Shown here piece after piece: positions 1 through 7,221 of a stretch of DNA of 28,527 bases. Origin of the DNA: Sphingobacteriaceae bacterium UBA6709 (lineage in GTDB: Bacteria > Bacteroidota > Bacteroidia > Sphingobacteriales > Sphingobacteriaceae); contig DKIV01000005.1 of assembly GCA_002454425.1 (NCBI GenBank), forward strand, positions 1 to 28,527, read 5' to 3'. The number at the start of each line of letters is the position of its first letter. Positions within the stretch are counted from its first letter, which is position 1. The notes beneath the pieces are model-generated. The model saw only the letters and a list, made by a program, of their open reading frames with translations, searched no databases and was not told where the DNA came from. The translations under genes were made by a program, and so were the position numbers.

Positions 1-107
1 GGCCGGAAGTCGCTGAAGTAATCAGGGCAGGCAGGGGAAGCGCGGACCGCGGCTCCATTATTAGCAACAATTTCTAGAGGACCTACGCCAAGAATGCCTG
101 ACATCAT
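1..107 (-). CDS. Possible partial small ORF, start only, runs off the left edge
   Basis: An open frame of 35 codons starts at ATG 107 (or the adjacent ATG 104) and continues past the left end of the window. Its beginning, ILGVGPLEIVA, resembles the N-terminus of TatA/TatE twin-arginine translocase subunits, but the following residues (NNGAAVRASPACPDYF) are not the hydrophobic helix TatA needs, so I do not assign it. It lies about 70 bases downstream of the cyclo-ligase stop on the same strand. A competing plus-strand frame (3-77, ending in TAG) is open as well. Either or neither could be real; the segment is too short to decide. Confidence 0.2.
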   Translation of the reverse strand, partial: MMSGILGVGPLEIVANNGAAVRASPACPDYFSDFR

Positions 108-180
108 TGATACCAGCCAGCGAAGCTACGCCCAAAAGGACGCAATGATATTTCCGGGAAGACCTTATAAACCGGCCCTT

Positions 181-774
181 TTACGTTTGGCGAGCGGAAG
201 TTGAGGGCCGACGAAAATCGTAAACCTTTGAGGGACTTACGCATAGGTCGAGCGGAATATCATGCGCATCCGCGGGGATAGCCTCCTCCGCGTCAAAGTA
301 GCATAGTCCGATTTTGAGCGCATCTGGGCACTCAGACAAGAAGCGATCATAAAATCCCTTGCCATAACCCAGGCGGTTACCGTGAACATCAAATGCAAGA
401 AGGGGCACGATGACAATGCTTAACGTAGCCGGATCAACTTCTAAGCCTTCCAGGGGCTCAGTAATACCCCATCTGTTCATTGCCAGGGGTGTAGTATCAG
501 TCCAAAGAATGTGTCGGAGTGTACATGTGTCCAGATTACTTTTGGAGAGCACGAAGCGGATGGAAGCATCTGCAAAACGAATTCTTTCGATAAGGCGGAG
601 CGTATCGACTTCCTGTTTACCCGGAATAGGGTAAAAGACATGTATAAGATCGTGGCATTTCAGCAGATCCAAGGGGAAACGTTGAGCAATCTGCTCACTC
701 AGCTCTTCAAGTTCTGTTGCTGAAAGTGCCTTGCGACGTGCTATCGCCGAGCTTCTGTAGATCGTCTTATCCAT
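181..774 (-). CDS. 5-formyltetrahydrofolate cyclo-ligase (MTHFS family)
   Basis: A cytosolic enzyme that converts 5-formyltetrahydrofolate to 5,10-methenyltetrahydrofolate using ATP, returning the stored folate to one-carbon metabolism. The 197-residue length is usual for the family. Visible family marks are the basic N-terminal segment (YRSSAIARRKAL), RWGITEP at residues 101-107, the core strand VPLLAFD at 123-129 and the ATP/substrate loop GYGKGFYDRF at 136-145. The start at ATG 774 gives a normal N-terminus. It lies downstream of efp on the same strand, but an intrinsic terminator at 806-840 stands between them and I see no good TAnnTTTG box of its own. Expression may come from terminator read-through or a weaker promoter in 775-805. 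Confidence 0.93.
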   Translation of the reverse strand: MDKTIYRSSAIARRKALSATELEELSEQIAQRFPLDLLKCHDLIHVFYPIPGKQEVDTLRLIERIRFADASIRFVLSKSNLDTCTLRHILWTDTTPLAMNRWGITEPLEGLEVDPATLSIVIVPLLAFDVHGNRLGYGKGFYDRFLSECPDALKIGLCYFDAEEAIPADAHDIPLDLCVSPSKVYDFRRPSTSARQT

Positions 775-805
775 ACTGAACGTTTATCTGTATATATTTG
801 AAGAC

Positions 806-840
806 CATAAAAAAAGCGGCAATAACGCCGCTTCGTTTTA
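806..840 (-). terminator. Intrinsic terminator of efp
   Basis: On the minus strand a 7-bp stem AAGCGGC/GCCGCTT (814-820 with 827-833, 6-base loop) is followed directly by a run of T (complement of the A-run 808-815). It lies about 20 bases past the efp stop codon, the expected place for factor-independent termination. Confidence 0.85.
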
Positions 841-860
841 TTATAAAGAATAACCCGGGG

Positions 861-1421
861 TTATTTTACACGTTCGATATAATCACCAGTGCGTGTGTCA
901 ACTCTCACCCGTTCACCCTGATTGATAAATAAGGGAACACGGATTTCTACGCCAGTTTCAACTGTAGCATACTTAGTAGCATTGGTAGAAGTGTCGCCTT
1001 TTACCGCAGGCTCAGTATAAGTAATTTCCAGCTCAACAGATGTTGGAGCCTGAGCCATGATAGGCTCTTCGCTTTCAAAGGCAACGATTACATTCATACC
1101 TTCTTTCATAAACCTGGCGGCATCGCCAAAGAGGAACTTAGGGATGTTGAACTGCTCGTAGCTGGTGTTGTCCATAACCACGAAAAAGTCACCCTCATCA
1201 TACAGGTATTGATAGTCATTTGTCTCTACCCTACAGATTTCCACCTCCTCGTCAGTACGGAAACGATATTCAACCAGTTTACCGGACTTAACGTTACGCA
1301 TTCTTGCCTGATAGAAAGCTCTTAGGTTACCAGGGGTTCTATGGATAAACTCTTCAACGGTAACCAAATCACCGTTAAAACGCAGGATATTACCCGTTCT
1401 GATGTCGGAAGCTTTTGCCAT
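861..1421 (-). CDS. efp: Translation elongation factor P, unusual tip loop
   Basis: EF-P binds ribosomes stalled at consecutive prolines and promotes peptide bond formation. The 186 residues cover the three usual beta-barrel domains: an N-terminal KOW-like domain (about 1-62), a middle OB domain (about 65-128) and a C-terminal OB domain ending in GDYIERVK, matching the family signature. The domain I tip loop reads RTPGNLRAF at 28-36. By alignment with E. coli PGKGQ, the position of the beta-lysylated Lys34 is Asn32 here, so neither the lysine nor the rhamnosylated-arginine chemistry fits that position; Arg34 sits two residues on. The gene has its own promoter box at 1498-1505 and its own terminator. 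Identity is secure; the activation mode is open. Confidence 0.97.
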   Translation of the reverse strand: MAKASDIRTGNILRFNGDLVTVEEFIHRTPGNLRAFYQARMRNVKSGKLVEYRFRTDEEVEICRVETNDYQYLYDEGDFFVVMDNTSYEQFNIPKFLFGDAARFMKEGMNVIVAFESEEPIMAQAPTSVELEITYTEPAVKGDTSTNATKYATVETGVEIRVPLFINQGERVRVDTRTGDYIERVK

Positions 1422-1497
1422 ATAGATCTTTAGTATATTGTAATTTTAAGTATTCTCGTTATTTAAGATGCCTGCCTCATGTGGCATACAAGAGGAT

Positions 1498-1505
1498 CAA
1501 AGATA
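1498..1505 (-). promoter_or_regulatory. -7 box (TATCTTTG) of the efp promoter
   Basis: An exact match, on the minus strand, to the Bacteroidota -7 element TAnnTTTG. It lies 77 bases before the efp ATG, implying a leader of roughly 70 nt. No TTG is seen 19 bases further upstream, so the -33 element is weak or absent. Confidence 0.6.
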
Positions 1506-1540
1506 AAAATAATTTAGGATTATCGATTCAGGCGGTTGTC

Positions 1541-2167
1541 TTATTTATAATCACTTAGCCTCAGCAGCTGATCGCAGAAGTCGTATTCATGTTCCTGATT
1601 GGAGCAGACGATCAGGAGCCGGTCGGCACGATAGCGCTGTACAATATCGCGATACCAGGCGATACCTTCGGCATCGAGGTTAGACGTCGGCTCATCGAGA
1701 AAAAGTATCGGAGAATCGGAACACACGGAAAGCAGCAGTTTTACACGCTGTTTCATTCCGGAGGAGAAAAAACGCAGCGTACGGGAACGTACGGGGCCAA
1801 ACTGACACAGATCCATCAGCCCTTGTTTGTCTAACCCGGGAGCGTAAGACTTAATACTGAAATGAAAATCTATCATTTCTGAAAGACTAAAGTCCTCAAT
1901 GAGTTCCATATAGGGTGCGGAAATACTGAGATATCGGTAAAGGTCGTCCGGGTCAATATTTTTATCCTGATGCCGATAGCTGATCTTTCCGGAGGAAGGA
2001 TTTAACGCGGCACTGAGAATTTGCATGAGCGTAGACTTTCCCGAGCCATTAGGCCCGAGGATCGCGTAGCTACGTCCGCTTTCAAATGAAAAATGGATAT
2101 CCTTGAATATCCATTCTTTATTAAAGCGTCTGCCAATATTTTCCAGGTGAATTTCCATGCCAGGCAA
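1541..2167 (-). CDS. ABC-type ATPase encoded at the end of the lpx operon
   Basis: A single soluble ABC nucleotide-binding domain of 208 residues. Walker A is GPNGSGKS (38-45), the signature helix is SSGMKQR (135-141) rather than LSGGQ, and Walker B plus the D-loop read ILFLDEPTSNLD (154-165). The usual Q-loop glutamine is not seen (SISAPYMEL, about 81-89), and at the H-loop, where most families have TH, the sequence is SN (189-190). No membrane partner is encoded nearby. The gene starts 15 bases after the lpxA stop, so it is probably co-transcribed with lipid A genes; a start at codon 4 (2158) is also possible. Substrate unknown; an accessory role in envelope biogenesis is inference from position only. 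Confidence 0.85.
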   Translation of the reverse strand: MPGMEIHLENIGRRFNKEWIFKDIHFSFESGRSYAILGPNGSGKSTLMQILSAALNPSSGKISYRHQDKNIDPDDLYRYLSISAPYMELIEDFSLSEMIDFHFSIKSYAPGLDKQGLMDLCQFGPVRSRTLRFFSSGMKQRVKLLLSVCSDSPILFLDEPTSNLDAEGIAWYRDIVQRYRADRLLIVCSNQEHEYDFCDQLLRLSDYK

Positions 2168-2182
2168 AGAATTAGCGGCACA

Positions 2183-2965
2183 CTAGGCGCCGTTAAAACC
2201 TTTCATAATACCACGATTAGAGTTACGTATGAAATCAAGGATCTCATCACGGATCTCTGTAGGCTGTCTTTCAGCCTCAATGATATCAAGAGCGGTATTA
2301 ATATTATAGTTCTTAATGAAAAGCGTTCTATAGATATCCTGAATTTCATTGATCTGCTCGGAGGTGAAGCCCCGGCGACGTAAACCAACAGAATTAATGC
2401 CCAGATAAGACAATGGCTCGCGAGCGGCCTTTACATAAGGAGGCACATCTTTACGTACCAGAGAACCACCGGTAACAAAAGCATGAGAACCAACTTTACA
2501 GAATTGATGTATAGCTACCAATCCGGCAAGGACTACGTAATCGCCAATAGTAATATGACCGGCGAGGGTAGTACTATTCGAGAATATGCAATTATCACCA
2601 ACGATACAGTCATGCGCGATATGGCAATAAGCTTGTATAAGGCAATTTTTACCGATAACCGTTTTCCATCTATCCTTGGTACCACGATTAATGGTTACAC
2701 ACTCACGAATAGTGGTGTTGTCACCAATTTCGGCCGTGGTATCTTCACCGGCGAACTTCAGATCCTGCGGGATAGCCGAAATAACGGCACCCGGGAAAAT
2801 GCGGCAGTTCTTACCAATGCGGGCACCATCCATGATGGTGACATTGGGACCGATCCAGGTACCTTCACCTATTTCGACGTTCTTATGGATAGTAACAAAG
2901 GGCTCAATCACTACATTATCAGCGATCTTAGCCTGTGGGTGTATATATGCTAATGGTTGGATCAT
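2183..2965 (-). CDS. lpxA: Acyl-ACP--UDP-N-acetylglucosamine O-acyltransferase
   Basis: LpxA catalyses the first step of lipid A synthesis, transferring a 3-hydroxyacyl chain from acyl carrier protein to the 3-OH of UDP-GlcNAc in the cytoplasm. The N-terminal ~190 residues are hexapeptide repeats forming a left-handed beta-helix; the rest is the helical C-terminal domain. HIAHDC (115-120) holds His118, equivalent to the catalytic His125 of E. coli LpxA. The length of 260 matches the family (262 in E. coli). The ATG at 2965 overlaps the stop of lpxC-fabZ by 4 bases (ATGA), suggesting translational coupling. Repetitive hexapeptide coding creates long antisense open frames that are not genes. 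Confidence 0.97.
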   Translation of the reverse strand: MIQPLAYIHPQAKIADNVVIEPFVTIHKNVEIGEGTWIGPNVTIMDGARIGKNCRIFPGAVISAIPQDLKFAGEDTTAEIGDNTTIRECVTINRGTKDRWKTVIGKNCLIQAYCHIAHDCIVGDNCIFSNSTTLAGHITIGDYVVLAGLVAIHQFCKVGSHAFVTGGSLVRKDVPPYVKAAREPLSYLGINSVGLRRRGFTSEQINEIQDIYRTLFIKNYNINTALDIIEAERQPTEIRDEILDFIRNSNRGIMKGFNGA

Positions 2966-4383
2966 TTCTCTTCAGGTTTGACTCTAACAATTTGAGCCAT
3001 AAGCTCAGCTTCAACAACAACTTTTTCTCCAACCATACCGATACCCTTCATCTGGGCGATGCCGCGACGAATAGGAATCATGAGGTCACAGCGGTAGATA
3101 ACAGTATCGCCCGGGGTTACAGTGGCTTTAAAGCGGGCGTTTTCAATTTTCAGGAACAGCGTAAGCCAGTTTTCAGGATCCGATACCGTATTAAGCACCA
3201 GAATACCGCCGGTTTGCGCCATCGCTTCAATATGCAGTACCCCCGGGAATATTGGGGAGCCAGGGAAATGACCACGGAAGAAGTCTTCGTTCATGGTAAC
3301 ATTTTTCATCCCTACCACGTGATTCTTAGTAAGCTCAATGATCCTGTCGATCATCAGGAATGGCTGCCTGTGCGGCAGGATCTTCATGATCTGCGTTGTA
3401 TCATATACCGGAGGTGTGTTCGGATCATACACCTTGATGGTCTTCTTGCTACGTTCCTTCTTAATCTGAGCCTTAATTTTCTTGGCGAAGGCCACGTTCG
3501 CCGCGTGTCCGGGGCGGGCAGCCATGATATGGCCACGCAACGGCACACCGACAAGAGCAAGATCTCCAATCATATCGAGGAGCTTATGCCGCGCGGGTTC
3601 ATTCTGATGGCGCAGTTCAATATTGTTAAGGATACCTTCGCGGGCAACATCAATATCTTCACGGTTGAAGATAGTAGCCAGATGCTTGAGCTCCTCTTTG
3701 CTTACTTCTTTGTCAACAACAACGATCGCATTATTAAGGTCGCCACCTTTGATGAGATTATGCTCAAGGAGCATTTCCAGTTCGTGCAGGAAGCAGAATG
3801 TGCGGCTTGAGGCGATTTCCTTTTTAAATTCAGAGATTCCGGTAATAGCGGCATGCTGACTGCCCAGAACCGGAGAATTATAGTCGATCATGCAAGTGAA
3901 GCGATAATCATCTTCAAGTGGCATAGCGACCATTTCGACCTTGCGGTCAGGCTCAGTATAATGAATATTGCTAGGAATAACATAATACTCGCGATCGGCC
4001 TCCTGCTCAATGATCTTCACCTTCTCGAAAGCCTCGACAAATTGCAGTGAACTGCCATCCATAATAGGCGTTTCAGGACCATCCATTTCGATCATTACAT
4101 TGTCGATCTGCAAGCCTACAAGAGCAGCGAGGACATGCTCAACAGTACTCACGCTGGCGCCATTCTGAGAGATCGTTGTACCCCTGGAGGTATCAGTTAC
4201 ATTGTCAACGTCAGCCTCAATAATAGGTTGGCCTTCAATATCGACACGTCTGAACTTATAACCATGGTTTTCAGGAGCAGGCTTGAAAGTCATGTTCACG
4301 GGTCGCCCTGTGTGCAGACCCACCCCTGAAATTGTAAATTGATCTTTTATCGTTCTCTGTTTAACGTTCATATCCTGATGCAT
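2962..4383 (-). CDS. lpxC-fabZ: Bifunctional UDP-3-O-acyl-GlcNAc deacetylase / 3-hydroxyacyl-ACP dehydratase
   Basis: A fusion typical of Bacteroidota. Residues about 5-310 are LpxC, the zinc deacetylase that commits precursors to lipid A: the zinc ligands are His83 (in STVEHVLAAL), His266 and Asp270 (RHKLLD), and the catalytic-site histidine is His293 (PGHAANVA). Residues about 325-473 are FabZ, the dehydratase of fatty acid elongation: LPHRQPFLMIDR (336-347), catalytic His372 in GHFPGSPIFPG, and Glu386 in HIEAMAQ. The fusion puts the enzyme that diverts 3-hydroxyacyl-ACP to lipid A and the one that returns it to fatty acid synthesis on one chain. It begins 13 bases after lpxD; a start at codon 5 (MNVKQRT, 4371) is equally plausible. 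Confidence 0.97.
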   Translation of the reverse strand: MHQDMNVKQRTIKDQFTISGVGLHTGRPVNMTFKPAPENHGYKFRRVDIEGQPIIEADVDNVTDTSRGTTISQNGASVSTVEHVLAALVGLQIDNVMIEMDGPETPIMDGSSLQFVEAFEKVKIIEQEADREYYVIPSNIHYTEPDRKVEMVAMPLEDDYRFTCMIDYNSPVLGSQHAAITGISEFKKEIASSRTFCFLHELEMLLEHNLIKGGDLNNAIVVVDKEVSKEELKHLATIFNREDIDVAREGILNNIELRHQNEPARHKLLDMIGDLALVGVPLRGHIMAARPGHAANVAFAKKIKAQIKKERSKKTIKVYDPNTPPVYDTTQIMKILPHRQPFLMIDRIIELTKNHVVGMKNVTMNEDFFRGHFPGSPIFPGVLHIEAMAQTGGILVLNTVSDPENWLTLFLKIENARFKATVTPGDTVIYRCDLMIPIRRGIAQMKGIGMVGEKVVVEAELMAQIVRVKPEEK

Positions 4384-4396
4384 GAATCCGATTCTT

Positions 4397-5425
4397 TTAA
4401 TTTTGCTGTGATTTTTTTTCTAGTTCGTCTACCCTTTTCTCAAGTTCCGGCAGGCGAGCCAATATCACCTGAGCGCGCATCTGCGTGCTAAAAGTTGTAG
4501 CGGGGGTGCCAGCCCATTTTTTATTTTCTTCTTCTATAGAGCGGTTTATTCCAGATTGCGCCTGCACCTGACTGCCTTTAGCTACGCTAATGTGGCCCAC
4601 TACGCCAACCTGGCCGCCCATGATCACCTGCTCGCCAATCTTGGAGCTTCCGGAGATACCCGACTGTGCGGCTATCACGGTATTCTTACCAACCTCAGCA
4701 TTGTGTGCTATCTGAATGAGATTGTCGAGTTTTACACCTTGTCTGATGATTGTGGAGCCCATGGTTGCCCGATCTACCGTGGTATTAGCACCGATTTCCA
4801 CGTTATCCTCAATAACGACATTACCGATCTGCGCTATTTTGTTATAGCTGCCATCGTGCTGAGGGGCGAAGCCAAAGCCGTCACTGCCAATCACCGCACC
4901 GGCATGTATCATCACATTGTTTCCCAACTCGCAAGCATGGTAAATCTTTACACCCGCGTACAGGGTACAATTGTTACCGATACTTACATTATCACCGATA
5001 AAACAATGCGGATAAACTTTGGCGTTGTCACCAAGCACCACTCCTGCGGAGATGTAAGCAAAGGCGCCTATATACACGTTCTCACCAATTTTAGCGTCGG
5101 GATGTATGAAACAAGGACTCTCAATTCCTGATTTTTGCTTGGTGAGCGTATCGTATTGTTCTAACAATACCGAAAAGGCACTATATGGGTCTTTCACTCT
5201 GACCAACGTAGCCTTTATAGGAGATGCCAGAACAAAGTCTTCACCAATAATTACGATAGAAGCATTGGTAGAATAGAGAAATGGCTCGTATTTAGGATTC
5301 GCTAAAAACGAGAGCGTTCCGGGGGTGGCCTCTTCTATTTTGGCCAGCATACTTACTGTAACGTCCGGATTTCCATCCACAGTGCCATTCAGTAAAGTTC
5401 CGATCTGTTGCGCAGTAAATTGCAT
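4397..5425 (-). CDS. lpxD: UDP-3-O-(3-hydroxyacyl)glucosamine N-acyltransferase
   Basis: LpxD adds the second 3-hydroxyacyl chain (N-linked) to UDP-3-O-acyl-glucosamine, the third lipid A step. The 342 residues comprise the uridine-binding N-terminal domain (about 1-100), a left-handed beta-helix of hexapeptide repeats (about 105-290) and a C-terminal helix (RLPELEKRVDELEKK) expected to join the trimer. His241 in QIAHNAEVG corresponds to the catalytic His239 of E. coli. The start MQFTAQQIG is the usual N-terminus. It is the first gene of the lpxD, lpxC-fabZ, lpxA, ABC operon. A strong promoter immediately upstream (5430-5460) places the transcription start within about two bases of the ATG. 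Confidence 0.97.
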   Translation of the reverse strand: MQFTAQQIGTLLNGTVDGNPDVTVSMLAKIEEATPGTLSFLANPKYEPFLYSTNASIVIIGEDFVLASPIKATLVRVKDPYSAFSVLLEQYDTLTKQKSGIESPCFIHPDAKIGENVYIGAFAYISAGVVLGDNAKVYPHCFIGDNVSIGNNCTLYAGVKIYHACELGNNVMIHAGAVIGSDGFGFAPQHDGSYNKIAQIGNVVIEDNVEIGANTTVDRATMGSTIIRQGVKLDNLIQIAHNAEVGKNTVIAAQSGISGSSKIGEQVIMGGQVGVVGHISVAKGSQVQAQSGINRSIEEENKKWAGTPATTFSTQMRAQVILARLPELEKRVDELEKKSQQN

Positions 5426-5429
5426 CGGG

Positions 5430-5460
5430 CAAAGTTATATGTTATTAGTTTATTACCAAA
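5430..5460 (-). promoter_or_regulatory. Promoter of the lpx operon: TTTG, 19-base spacer, TAACTTTG
   Basis: Minus-strand reading: TTTG (5460-5457), exactly 19 bases, then TAACTTTG (5437-5430). This is a full match to the Bacteroidota sigma-A consensus TTTG-N19-TAnnTTTG. The -7 box ends only 4 bases before the lpxD ATG (5425-5423), so the transcript should start at or next to the start codon. Confidence 0.85.
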
Positions 5461-5499
5461 TCTGAAAGTTTAAGATTTCATAACGTACCGAAGCACGTC

Positions 5500-6732
5500 C
5501 TAATCGCGACAAAGATCTTTCATATAACATAAAATATGCTTCTCAACGGTGTTAGCGAGCGCCCCCAGCGTGGTGTTATCTGAGGCCATCGTGATATCTT
5601 TTACTGTTCCATCCTTGGCAAGGATATTAATATTTCCGTCATTTACCTGATATGCCCTGTTGTAGAGGGTATCGGTAAAGACAAAGTACGAGGCGTCCTC
5701 GGCACTTACATGGTAACGGTCTACCGCGCGCTCGATCATCTTAACGTAGCGTAAAGGATCAATTTCTTCACGGCTCATCTCTGTACGATAGAGTTTACGC
5801 TCGAGAATGCCGCGGCATAAATGCGAGAGAATAAAATCGGGAGCATCGGCCCAAACCTTTACAGAGGTATAAACATCGTAATCGTCGAGCCTGGAGAAAT
5901 TCTGCAGATGCTCCGGAAACTGAAGAAAGTCGTCATACGAGATGTTGTGATGCAGAAAATGCCGGAAATTAGGCGTAGCGAAAAGCTCCATGCCCTCATT
6001 GGCGAGAAACTTGGCTCGCTTAAGGATATTTACAAGCATATGCTCCGCAGCCACGCAGGTCTTGTGCAGATACACTTGCCAGTACATGAGTCGGCGAGCG
6101 ACGATAAATTTCTCAATAGAATAAATCGCCTTTTCCTCCACTACGAGCTGATTATCGCGTACATTGAGCATCTTGATAATTCTATCGAACCCAATAATGC
6201 CCTCCGATACCCCGGTAAAGAAACTGTCGCGACTAAGATAATCCATGCGATCGCAATCCAGCTGACTGGACACTAATTGATGCAGGAACAACTTGCGGTA
6301 ATTATTTCGGAAGATGCTAATGGCGAGATCCAGCGCTCCATGAAATTCTTCATTCAGACGATCCATCAACATTTCGGAGATCGCTTCATGCGATATTCCC
6401 CCCACAATGGCGTGCTCGAGCGCATGAGAATAGGGACCGTGGCCAATATCGTGCAAAAGGATTGCTACCATGACACCTTCTTCTTCTTCCGCAGAAATCT
6501 CGCAGCCCTTACCACGGAGTGTTTCGATGGCCATGCCCATGAGATGCATAGCTCCTATCGCATGATGGAATCGTGTGTGAATAGCTCCCGGGTATACCAG
6601 ATAAGCCATACCCATTTGCTTGATATTACGAAGTCGCTGCAAATAGGGGTGCTCAACAAGTTTATAGATCAACCCGGAGGGTATCGTTATAAATCCATGA
6701 ACAGGATCGTTAATTATTTTTTTCTTTTCCAA
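5500..6732 (-). CDS. HD-domain phosphohydrolase (SAMHD1/YwfO-like)
   Basis: A soluble metal-dependent phosphohydrolase of the superfamily that includes dNTP triphosphohydrolases. Visible motifs are HTRFHHAIGAMH and LLHDIGHGPYSH (the HD pair) and DCDRMDYLSRDS (the distal aspartate), in the order seen in SAMHD1-like proteins. The open frame reaches back to a TTG at 6774, but I prefer the TTG at 6732 (protein starting MEKKKIINDPVHGFI). Family members begin close to KKIINDPV, and a promoter-like CAAATTTG box (6750-6757) lies inside the longer form. Neither start is ATG, which is unusual here. The gene precedes lpxD on the same strand, 74 bases away, but lpxD has its own promoter. dNTPase activity is inferred. 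Confidence 0.85.
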   Translation of the reverse strand: MEKKKIINDPVHGFITIPSGLIYKLVEHPYLQRLRNIKQMGMAYLVYPGAIHTRFHHAIGAMHLMGMAIETLRGKGCEISAEEEEGVMVAILLHDIGHGPYSHALEHAIVGGISHEAISEMLMDRLNEEFHGALDLAISIFRNNYRKLFLHQLVSSQLDCDRMDYLSRDSFFTGVSEGIIGFDRIIKMLNVRDNQLVVEEKAIYSIEKFIVARRLMYWQVYLHKTCVAAEHMLVNILKRAKFLANEGMELFATPNFRHFLHHNISYDDFLQFPEHLQNFSRLDDYDVYTSVKVWADAPDFILSHLCRGILERKLYRTEMSREEIDPLRYVKMIERAVDRYHVSAEDASYFVFTDTLYNRAYQVNDGNINILAKDGTVKDITMASDNTTLGALANTVEKHILCYMKDLCRD

Positions 6733-6960
6733 TAGTTTAGCTTCTGACACAAATTTGCTAAAATTCGGTGGCAAGCAAAATGTAATTGATGCCTCTAGTT
6801 AAATTTAACATAAATTAACGTTCTATCTATCATTAAGTTTACATGGAATTCCGGGCGGTGAAGACATCTATAAAACGGCGATCTTGAGCAAACAAAAGCC
6901 CCTGATATACAACCTGATAATTGTTATACATAAAATAACTAAGGCCTGTTGAAGATATTA

Positions 6961-6998
6961 CCTCTATCTAAGGATTGCTAATTTATTAGCAATAGAGG
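6961..6998. repeat. Inverted repeat, 9-bp arms
   Basis: ATTGCTAAT (6974-6982), two bases, ATTAGCAAT (6985-6993) form a perfect inverted repeat. Flanking CCTCTA (6961-6966) and TAGAGG (6993-6998) give an outer pairing. It could be an operator for a dimeric regulator or an RNA hairpin in the porX leader. Confidence 0.6.
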
Positions 6999-7014
6999 GA
7001 GAATGATCCCCTTT

Positions 7015-7034
7015 GGTTGCGGTACTAAGCAACC
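7015..7034. repeat. Short hairpin GGTTGC / GCAACC
   Basis: A 6-bp perfect stem (7015-7020 with 7029-7034) around an 8-base loop, 16 bases beyond the previous inverted repeat and about 190 bases before porX. No T-run follows, so a terminator is unlikely. Confidence 0.45.
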
Positions 7035-7221
7035 GGACATAGCGTTTTTCTAAAAACAGCACATAACTTTGTTGTAACAGACGCGGACAATGATGAAATT
7101 GATCTGGATATGTGTTACAAATAATAAACAGGCTTTAGAATTAAATTGAGTTATTTTCGACAAATGCTGATTTAGTTTGTTATAGCTACTTTTAACAGTA
7201 AATACTTAAACATATAATATA

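Larger units (their letters stand above)
6733..7221. other. Gene-free gap between divergent genes, with two hairpins
   Basis: I find no credible coding frame here. The left part should hold the promoter of the HD gene: minus-strand TTG (6778-6776), an 18-base spacer and a CAAATTTG box (6757-6750). The right part is AT-rich and should hold the porX promoter, but no exact TAnnTTTG box lies near its ATG; TACTTTTA (7187-7194) is the closest. Two hairpins lie between, at 6961-6998 and 7015-7034. Confidence 0.6.

Noticed and set aside
3..77. Plus-strand frame PEVAEVIRAGR... as the tail of a gene
   Set aside because: Only 24 codons are visible and a minus-strand frame competes; neither can be supported.
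2483..2953. Long plus-strand open frame opposite lpxA
   Set aside because: It is antisense to intact hexapeptide-repeat coding sequence, and its translation shows no domain. Similar shadows occur opposite lpxC-fabZ (2935-3810) and lpxD (4556-5131).
7015..7034. Hairpin as part of a tRNA
   Set aside because: No cloverleaf, T-loop or acceptor stem can be built around it.
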